Shown here in pieces: positions 6,835 through 12,700 of a DNA stretch of 22,008 bases (positions are counted from its first letter, which is position 1; every line of letters begins with the position of its first letter). The notes beneath the pieces are model-generated. The model was not told the DNA's origin. It was given only the letters and a program-made list of their open reading frames with translations, and did no database searches. Origin of the DNA: JBOHUC01 sp050733935 (GTDB lineage Bacteria > Eisenbacteria > RBG-16-71-46 > DASYSL01); NCBI GenBank assembly GCA_050733935.1, contig JBOHUC010000109.1:1-22008 (forward strand), read 5' to 3'. Both the position numbers and the translations under genes were made by a program.

Positions 6835-8004
6835 TCAACTCCTCCGGACGCCGCCTGTGACGGACGGAGCGGCCGGCGTGGCCGGTGTGGCCGGAGCGAC
6901 GGGCGCGACCGGCGCGACCGCGAGACGATCGATGAGCTTCCGCGTTTCGGCGAAGCGCGCCGAGTTCGACGGGGCGCCGAACACCACGGCGATCACGTCG
7001 CGCGAGCGGGTCGACACCCAGGTCGCAAGACAGTAGCCGGACCGGCTGATGAATCCGGTCTTCCCGCCCTTGACGTCAAAGATGCCGTAGCGGCAGAGGC
7101 GGTTCGTGTTGACCAGGTAGTGATCCCGGCGCGACGAGCGGAACTTGTAGTCGGGCAGGGTCGTCACGTGGGCGATCAGCGGCTGCTGGCTCGCCGACTT
7201 GAGGATCTGCGCGTATTCGTGCGCCGACGAGATGTTCTGATCCGAGAGCCCGGTGAACTCGACGAACCGTGTGTTCGAGAGTCCCATGACCTGGGCCTTC
7301 CGGTTCATGCGCCGGAGGAACTCGCCGGACTCGACGCCGGAGTTCCGGACGAGCGAGCGCGTCGCGGCGTTGTCCGAAGAGAGAAGCGAGAGGTGCAGGA
7401 GGTCGCGCAGCGTCACGACTTCACCGCTGCGGAGCTGGCTCTTGCCCGCGGCCGCGAGATCCTCACGGCCCACCATGACGCGCTTCGCGAGATCCGGCTC
7501 GGTCTCGAGGAACACCATCGCGGTCATGAGCTTCGTGAGGCTTGCGATCGGCATCGGCATGCCGCCGTTCTTGTCGAACAGGACTTCGCCGGTCTGCGCG
7601 TCGATGAGGAGCGCCGCGCGCGCGTTCACCCCTTTGGTCGGTCGTGCACCGCGGTTGCGCTTGCGCTTTTTCCGAACGCCGGCCTTCGAGCGGGTCTTTG
7701 CGCGCGTCGTCGAGATGCGTTTTCCAGAGGAGCCCTTCGAGGACTTCGAGGCGGTGCTCGTGGAGGTTCGCTTCGTGGTTCCGGAGGACGATTTGCGCGA
7801 GCCCGAGGTCGAGGACCCCGTCGAATTCTTGCGGACGGAGGAGCCTGAAGCGGCCGAAGCCTCCGCCGGGCCCGATCCCATCGCCCCGCCGATCCATCCT
7901 TCACCGGGCAGGAGGAGGGAAACGGACAGAACGAGACCAGCGAGCGCCTTCCCCAGGCGCGACCGTGCGGGGGCCTTGACGGGGGAAAGGGCCATCCGAA
8001 CCAC
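6835..8004 (-). CDS. D-alanyl-D-alanine carboxypeptidase, penicillin-binding protein 5/6 type (S11 family, 389 aa)
   Basis: This trims the terminal D-Ala from peptidoglycan pentapeptides in the periplasm. All three active-site motifs are present: SLTK at 155-158 (nucleophile Ser155, Lys158), SDN at 210-212 and KTG at 315-317. A hydrophobic export segment spans about residues 18-34. An unusual linker, roughly 50-125, is almost entirely Ser, Lys, Arg, Thr and Gly before the catalytic domain begins at about 127. The C-terminus is an Ala/Pro/Val repeat (364-380) and the usual C-terminal PBP5 beta domain seems missing or very short. GTG at 8004 is preferred over ATG at 7995 because GGGAGG lies 4 nt from the GTG but 13 nt from the ATG. 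The basic linker could bind anionic wall polymers or nucleic acid (inference). It is a single gene, closed by the 6766-6795 hairpin. Confidence 0.92.
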   Translation of the reverse strand: MVRMALSPVKAPARSRLGKALAGLVLSVSLLLPGEGWIGGAMGSGPAEASAASGSSVRKNSTGSSTSGSRKSSSGTTKRTSTSTASKSSKGSSGKRISTTRAKTRSKAGVRKKRKRNRGARPTKGVNARAALLIDAQTGEVLFDKNGGMPMPIASLTKLMTAMVFLETEPDLAKRVMVGREDLAAAGKSQLRSGEVVTLRDLLHLSLLSSDNAATRSLVRNSGVESGEFLRRMNRKAQVMGLSNTRFVEFTGLSDQNISSAHEYAQILKSASQQPLIAHVTTLPDYKFRSSRRDHYLVNTNRLCRYGIFDVKGGKTGFISRSGYCLATWVSTRSRDVIAVVFGAPSNSARFAETRKLIDRLAVAPVAPVAPATPATPAAPSVTGGVRRS

Positions 8005-8246
8005 GGAACCTCCCTTGAAAGGCGAAAAAGTCGCCGCGTCCCGCGGATCCGGTCATGGCCTGAGGCCATCCCCGGGAAGCGGAGACCCGTCCAAAGGGTA
8101 ACAGGCTCTATCCTTGAGCAATCTCCGGGCCAGCGCTGGGCTCCGCAGCCGAAAGCGAGGCCTCCACTTGGAGGATCCGCACGGGCGGCCCGGGATCGCG
8201 TGACTCGAGCTGGCGGGAGCTCCCTCCGGGAGGAGGGAACAGCACC

Positions 8247-8263
8247 GAGTCAGACAATGACTC
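8247..8263. promoter_or_regulatory. Inverted repeat GAGTCA-N5-TGACTC, possible operator
   Basis: A perfect 6-bp inverted repeat with a 5-bp centre lies about 245 bp upstream of the carboxypeptidase GTG. The size suits a dimeric regulator, but no matching copy was noticed elsewhere in the window, so the role is conjecture. Confidence 0.25.
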
Positions 8264-8300
8264 TGCGCCCGGGCGCCGGGCGCCGTCAACAAAAACGAAG

Positions 8301-8325
8301 AAGGGAGGCCCTCGTGGCCTCCCTT
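8301..8325. terminator. Bidirectional intrinsic-terminator-like hairpin
   Basis: AAGGGAGGCC (8301-8310) pairs perfectly with GGCCTCCCTT (8316-8325) around a 5-nt loop. On the minus strand the stem is followed by a T-rich run (TTCTTCGTTTTT). This suits termination of transcripts leaving the pseudo-AAA+ operon before the carboxypeptidase gene. On the plus strand only a TTTAG follows. Confidence 0.6.
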
Positions 8326-8335
8326 TAGTCTCCGG

Positions 8336-8472
8336 TGCGTCGCGGCCCCCGTTGCTGCGAGGTACTTCAGGACTGCGTCGCGGCCCCCTTGCGCTTTGAA
8401 GTCTGCTGCATGTTCAGGACTGCGAAAACGGCCCCCTCAGCGCTTGCTACGATTCGCACCGACGCGCCGGAC
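8336..8472. repeat. Degenerate direct-repeat array, three units of 38, 47 and 52 nt
   Basis: Units run 8336-8373, 8374-8420 and 8421-8472. Each begins TGCG, has a CGGCCCCC core about 8 nt in, and ends CAGGAC or CCGGAC directly abutting the next TGCG. A fourth core with a similar right flank (CGGCCCCCCGCAGCG) lies near 8607-8621. Variable unit length and no unique spacers argue against CRISPR. The function is unknown. Confidence 0.5.
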
Positions 8473-8493
8473 TGCGCGGCGAGGCGAGTGTGT

Positions 8494-8594
8494 GGGCCCG
8501 ACCCGGGGGTCGGGCCCTGCACCCCCGCGAGGTCCAGGAGACCGTCGCGAGAGTGCCTCGCGTCCTTGCGAGGCAGTGCCAGCCTCGGCACTGC
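8494..8594. other. Cluster of three stable hairpins, possible structured RNA or terminator group
   Basis: The stems are GGGCCCGACC/GGTCGGGCCC (8494-8503 and 8508-8517), TGCCTCGC/GCGAGGCA (8554-8561 and 8568-8575), and GCAGTGCC/GGCACTGC (8573-8580 and 8587-8594). All are perfect 8-10 bp stems. The last two overlap by three bases, so they would compete. On the minus strand they lie just after the pseudo-AAA+ stop at 8644. On the plus strand TTGATTCTTG follows the last stem. Confidence 0.35.
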
Positions 8595-8643
8595 TTGATT
8601 CTTGAAGCGGCCCCCCGCAGCGTTCGCTTCGACGATGCTCCGT

Positions 8644-9198
8644 CTAGGGTCCGGCTGCGTCCTCCGGATCCAGGACGATCCGGACGTTCTCGAGACTCGT
8701 GGCCAGCTCCGGAGAGAAGCCCCGGTCTCGCACTGCGTGTCGGAGAGCTTGTTCGCTTCCGACGATCAGCAAGCCCTTCCATGGCTGGTTGGGGCGGCCG
8801 GGGGAGTCGCCACGCCCGCGATCTCCCCCCGAAGCATCCAGGAACCCGAGCAACAGTTTCTGCGACTCGGCTCCAAGAGCCTCGACCCCATCGAGGAAGA
8901 GGCTTCCTCCCTCGAGCCGACTCAGGAGAGGGGGGGAGTTCTCTCCGGGTGAGCCGGCCAGCCAGGCTTCGAGCGCATTGCGGAGGAGGGCTTCATCCTT
9001 GTCGCACAGGACCCTGAGAAAGGGTCCATCCTCCCCGCGGTGGAACCGGTGCACTGCCCGGGCCACGCTCTCGCGCTCCCCAGCGCTTCGACCGATCACG
9101 AGCGTGTGAGCCGATTGCGGCCCCATCCCGCTCAACGGGTCGAGCGCCCCCGCCATCTCTGCCGCGCTTCGAGATTTCGAATCCCGCCCTTCAGCCAT
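8644..9198 (-). CDS. Catalytically dead sigma-54-activator-like AAA+ protein (pseudo-ATPase, 184 aa)
   Basis: The whole protein aligns by eye with the core AAA+ domain of NtrC-type enhancer-binding proteins but has lost every key residue. The Walker A position reads GRSAGERES (36-44) instead of GESGTGKE; the surrounding SVARAVH is retained. The Walker B position reads GGSLFLDGVEAL (98-108), with DG for DE. The sensor I region reads VGSEQALRHAV in place of AATNxDL. The segment that should hold the GAFTGA loop is replaced by about 25 unrelated residues. There is no lid domain and no HTH. GGAGGAG lies about 5 nt before the ATG at 9198, so the gene looks translated rather than decayed. It is second in a two-gene unit, 53 nt after the 60-aa exported peptide. 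It may bind and poison or modulate activator rings, for example those of the large regulator upstream (inference). A decaying remnant is the alternative. Confidence 0.72.
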   Translation of the reverse strand: MAEGRDSKSRSAAEMAGALDPLSGMGPQSAHTLVIGRSAGERESVARAVHRFHRGEDGPFLRVLCDKDEALLRNALEAWLAGSPGENSPPLLSRLEGGSLFLDGVEALGAESQKLLLGFLDASGGDRGRGDSPGRPNQPWKGLLIVGSEQALRHAVRDRGFSPELATSLENVRIVLDPEDAAGP

Positions 9199-9229
9199 CG
9201 GAGCTCCTCCAGGTGGCGTTGGGGACCGT

Positions 9230-9247
9230 GGCCCCGCTCGCGGGGCC
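9230..9247 (-). other. Intercistronic hairpin between the peptide and pseudo-AAA+ genes
   Basis: GGCCCCGC (9230-9237) and GCGGGGCC (9240-9247) form a 7-8 bp stem within the 53-nt spacer. With no T-tract, it more likely modulates mRNA stability or the ratio of the two products than terminates fully. Confidence 0.35.
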
Positions 9248-9251
9248 GGTC

Positions 9252-9434
9252 TTAGAGCGCGACTGTTGCCGCCACGAAGCCCACCGAAGCGGCTTGGAGC
9301 AGCAATTCGCCGGTCCGGAAGTCACCTGCGCGCGGTCCGGGCTCGGGCTCCTGCCAATCAGCTCGGGCAGGAACTGAGCCCAGCACGAGGACCACGGTGA
9401 GACTCAGGGCAGCGACGAAACGGCGGGTCTTCAT
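9252..9434 (-). CDS. Small exported peptide (60 aa)
   Basis: The ATG at 9434 has a near-perfect GGAGGT site 5 nt upstream. Residues 1-25 are a textbook Sec signal peptide (MKTRR, then a hydrophobic core, then VPARA before the cut). The predicted mature peptide is only 35 residues: an acidic/Pro-rich start (DWQEPEPGP) and a hydrophobic C-terminal half (ELLLQAASVGFVAATVAL) that could insert in a membrane. There are no Cys residues and no family I recognise. It resembles the first part of a longer membrane protein cut short by TAA, but nothing after the stop continues it. It is the first gene of a unit with the pseudo-AAA+ protein and lies behind two sigma-54-like promoters. Possible roles are an extracellular signal, a membrane-active peptide or an envelope sensor; none is established. 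Confidence 0.72.
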   Translation of the reverse strand: MKTRRFVAALSLTVVLVLGSVPARADWQEPEPGPRAGDFRTGELLLQAASVGFVAATVAL

Positions 9435-9496
9435 GGCCTACCTCCGGGTGCAAGTCCTTGGTGCGTCGGCCAGTCGGCCGATCCAACCCGGATGTA

Positions 9497-9511
9497 GCGT
9501 CCACCGTGCCA
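9497..9511 (-). promoter_or_regulatory. Sigma-54-type promoter candidate, proximal copy
   Basis: On the minus strand this reads TGGCACGGTGGACGC. The -24 element is perfect and the GG-N10-GC spacing exact, but the -12 element ACGC has two mismatches from TTGC. The predicted start is near 9485, about 50 nt before the ATG at 9434. Confidence 0.4.
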
Positions 9512-9520
9512 CTCCCTATC

Positions 9521-9535
9521 GCGAGGAGCGTGCCA
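9521..9535 (-). promoter_or_regulatory. Sigma-54-type promoter candidate, distal copy
   Basis: On the minus strand this reads TGGCACGCTCCTCGC. The -24 element is perfect, the GG-N10-GC spacing exact, and the -12 element TCGC has one mismatch. It lies exactly 24 bp upstream of the proximal copy. The predicted start is near 9510. Confidence 0.5.
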
Positions 9536-9645
9536 GCTTGCAAGGCGATGAGACGCGATGAACTAATCTGTTGCTGCCGTGGCGTTTGCGATGGATTTCT
9601 CTAGCGGGTTTTTGTGTTCTCGAGATGGGTTGAATTCGCAGGAAT

Positions 9646-9729
9646 CTGCGCAGAGCAGAGGCTGTCGTTGCTAAATCTCATTGCATTAAGCAATTCGCAA
9701 TGCGCTGATTTCTGCGCAATCCATGCGCA
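9646..9729. promoter_or_regulatory. Enhancer-like cluster of TGCGCA sites
   Basis: Sites are CTGCGCAG (9646-9653), ATTGC-ATTAA-GCAAT (9680-9694), TGCGCT (9701-9706), TGCGCA (9713-9718) and TGCGCA (9724-9729). The last three are spaced 12 and 11 bp, about one helical turn each. The stretch 9700-9722 matches 17 of 23 bases upstream of the large regulator's ATG. The cluster lies about 135-220 bp upstream of the predicted sigma-54 start, the usual distance for enhancer-binding proteins. Confidence 0.5.
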
Positions 9730-9738
9730 AGAAGCTGC

Positions 9739-12700
9739 CTACTGCTTGGGTTGACCTCGTTTGCGGGCTCGACCAGAAGAATTCTTGGTCCTTCCTCCGG
9801 GGATACCGAGGCGAGAGATCCGGTACCTAAGGGTTGGCTCGAGAACTCCCAAGACCCGTGCGGCTCTTCGCTGATTCCCGGAGGACTCCTCGAGTGCACG
9901 AAGGATCCACTGTCGCTCGATGTCCTCGAGAGCGGTCTTGATGTCCGCGGGGAGCGACTCGGAGGCGGCGGGGCCCGACCCCAACGAGAGCTCAAGGGCT
10001 TTGGGTTCCCCCAGGTCCCCCGGCAGAACGACGGGCTCGAGGACCGGAGCCCTCGACATGACAACGGACCTCTCGATGTAGTTCTGCAGCTCTCGCACGT
10101 TCCCAGGCCATGACGCCCGAAGCAGGACGGCCATGAAGTCCGCTGACATCCGGGGAACGGGAAGCCCGTTCTCCTCGCAGAACCGTCCCACGAAATGCTG
10201 CGCGAGCAGGGGAATGTCCACCTTGCGCTCCCGGATCGGAGGCACATGAATGGGAAAGGTACTGACGCGGAAGTAGAGATCTTCCCGGAACTTCTGATCC
10301 CGGATCAGCTGCTTGAGATCCTGATTCGTCGCGGCGATGAGCCGAATGTCCACACGAATCACCCGGCTTCCACCAATCCTCGTGAACTCGCGCTCCTGTA
10401 GCACTCGAAGTAGTTTGGTTTGGAGCGTGATCGGCATGTCGCCGATCTCGTCGAGGAACAGGGTTCCGCCGTCCGCCCTTTCGAACACTCCGGCGCGGCT
10501 TCGTACTCCCGTGGCAACCTGGTCTTCGATCCCAAATAGCTCCGCCTCGATCAGGTCGGCCGGGAGAGCCGCGCAGTTCAGGGAAATGAACGGACGTTCG
10601 GCGCGCGAGGAGGAGAAGTGAATCGTCTTTGCGATCAACTCCTTTCCCGTTCCCGATTCGCCCGTGATCAATACGCTCCCGCGGGCCACCGCCACTCGTT
10701 CGACTTCACTCAGTACGCGTTCGATTTCTTCGCTTTGTCCGACGATGTTCGTCTTCTGATAGCGCCCGGTGACCTCGCGACGGAGGCTCAGGTTTTCCTG
10801 AATCACGCGATCGCGGGACCTGCGCAGCTCGTCGTGCAGGCGGCTGTTCTGGATCGAGATCGCGACCAAGTTCGCATAAGCCTCCACCAGCACGAGCTCG
10901 TGCTGAGAGAACACCGCGGACGAGCTTCGACTCTCGGCATAGATTGCACCAATGACGGAGTTCTTGATTCGTAGTGGCACGCAGAGAAGCGATCGCAAGG
11001 CCATGTCCAGCACACTCATCGTGGAGCCGAGGCGAGGATCCTGCGCAGCATCGTCGGAACGAAAGGCTTCGCCACTCTCCGCCACGCGTCTCACGACTGT
11101 CCGACTGACCTCGAGCGCAGATTCGCGAGCCTCCTCATCGACTACGCCATAATTTGCGACGGGGCGTGGATCGCCTCCGGCGGAGTCGGTCAGGAGAATG
11201 AAGCCCCTTTCGGCTCCAATGGCCTGGCAGACGAGTTCTAGCGACTTGCGGAGGAGCGCCGCGAAGTCGAGCATCGAATTCAGAACCTCCCCGACTTCCG
11301 AGAGAATGTCCCTAACCTTCCCCGTGTCCGGTTCGGTCGATAGCTGCGGCCGCATCTCCCCTCCAAGCTCGAGAAGGTCGTCCGCGATCAGCCCGCTCCA
11401 CGCCACAAGGCTTCTTTGCCGCGCGAGTTCATGCGCGCGCCATAGACAGGTACGCGCACTTTCCGTCTCCCCGGCTTGACCGAAAGCGCGGCCGAAAGCC
11501 CAGCCACACTCGATCGCTCGGGGAAGCAGATCCAACACCACAAGCCCATCGATTGACGCCAGTGCCTGGTCAAAGGCACCCTTACTGTCCCTTCGCAACA
11601 GGAGGCCAATTCCCTCGACTTCAGTCCGGACGCACTCGGACCCCAGAGCACGCGCTGGATGAGAAGCAAGAGCCTCGCTCGATTCACGCCAAAGCCCTTC
11701 GTTGAGCTGCAGCAACGCGACTCGTGCCAATCCCAGCCAGGACGAGTCGACGAACTCCGGCTCCAACGACCGGAGAGCCAGCACGGACCGGAATGCTCGC
11801 TCCGCCGCTTCGAGTCGACCACGTTTGAGAGCAATTCGACCGAGGCCCTCGTGCCCGTAAGCCGCATACACTTGCTGGTTCCCTGCCGCGGCATCGGCCA
11901 CAATCCGGGAAAACATCCGAGCAGCTGCGATGTCTCGGCCTCGGAGTCGGAGAAATTCGGCGAGATAGACTCGACGGTGAAGGTGAGCGTCCGGTCTGGC
12001 TGTGCGATGGATCCACTTGTGCTCGGTCTGCTGAAGTCTGCGACCGTCACTTACAAGCCCCCGTCTTGCAGTCGCGGCGATCTGTGTGGCTAGTACATTG
12101 AGCAGCAGGACTTCGTTTCCAGCCCGCCGCGCAAGGTACTCGACTTCTGCGCACGCGCTCCGCATTTGGTCCCAGTTGCCGCTTCGACTCCAGGTCGCTG
12201 CGAGATTGGCCAGGGAAAGCGCAAGATTGACCGGATCGCCAGCAAGGCGCCGCCAGTGCAGTGCATGCGCGGATTGCTCCGCCGAGTCCGCATAGCGACT
12301 CTCGATTCTTGCGACAAGTGCGAGAGCGCCGTGCAATCGGGCCAGGGTGTCCGGGTCGGCCGACGCCTCCGACGGGGCCAGCGCCTCTTCAAGCGTCTTA
12401 CGTCCACCGGCCGCATTGCCGCGTGTGAACTGAAGGAGTCCTAGTCTGGTCAGCAATCCCGCACGGTCCGCATAGGCCGAATCAGGAAGTGTTTCGAGGC
12501 CCTCTCTGAAGTCATTGGCCGCTTCGTCCGCCCGGCCAAGGGATCGATGCGCGACTCCTCGTTGTGCGATGAGTCTCGATCTGAGCAATCGTGAGGTGTC
12601 ATCGATGGGTTCGATCGTTCTGAGGGCTTTGTTCGCGACCGCAGCCGCTTCGTCGTACGAGCCGATGGAGCAAAGGGCGTCACTCATGAGAAGGCAGAGC

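Larger units (their letters stand above)
8005..8643. other. Gene-free region, 639 nt, with hairpins and degenerate repeats
   Basis: Frames here lack convincing starts or composition, and I see no tRNA or rRNA. The part near 8005-8300 is the upstream region of the carboxypeptidase gene. It includes a GAGTCA-GACAA-TGACTC inverted repeat and, on the minus strand, only weak sigma-70-like boxes. The part from 8301 to 8643 holds a terminator-like hairpin, a degenerate repeat array and three further hairpins, described separately. It lies downstream of the pseudo-AAA+ gene that ends at 8644. Confidence 0.5.
9435..9738. other. Regulatory intergenic region, 304 nt, AT-richer than its surroundings
   Basis: No gene is seen. 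It carries the 60-aa peptide's ribosome site, two tandem GG-N10-GC promoters (9497-9535), an AT-rich middle (about 9545-9640) and a cluster of TGCGCA-type sites (9634-9729). This is the textbook order of a sigma-54 promoter, a bendable spacer and enhancer sites. It separates the large regulator's stop (9739) from the peptide gene on the same strand. Confidence 0.55.

Noticed and set aside
8336..8472. CRISPR array
   Set aside because: Units abut without unique spacers, differ in length and sequence, and no cas gene is near.
8367..8591. 74-codon minus-strand frame through the repeat region
   Set aside because: No ribosome site, and the sequence is better explained by repeats and hairpins.
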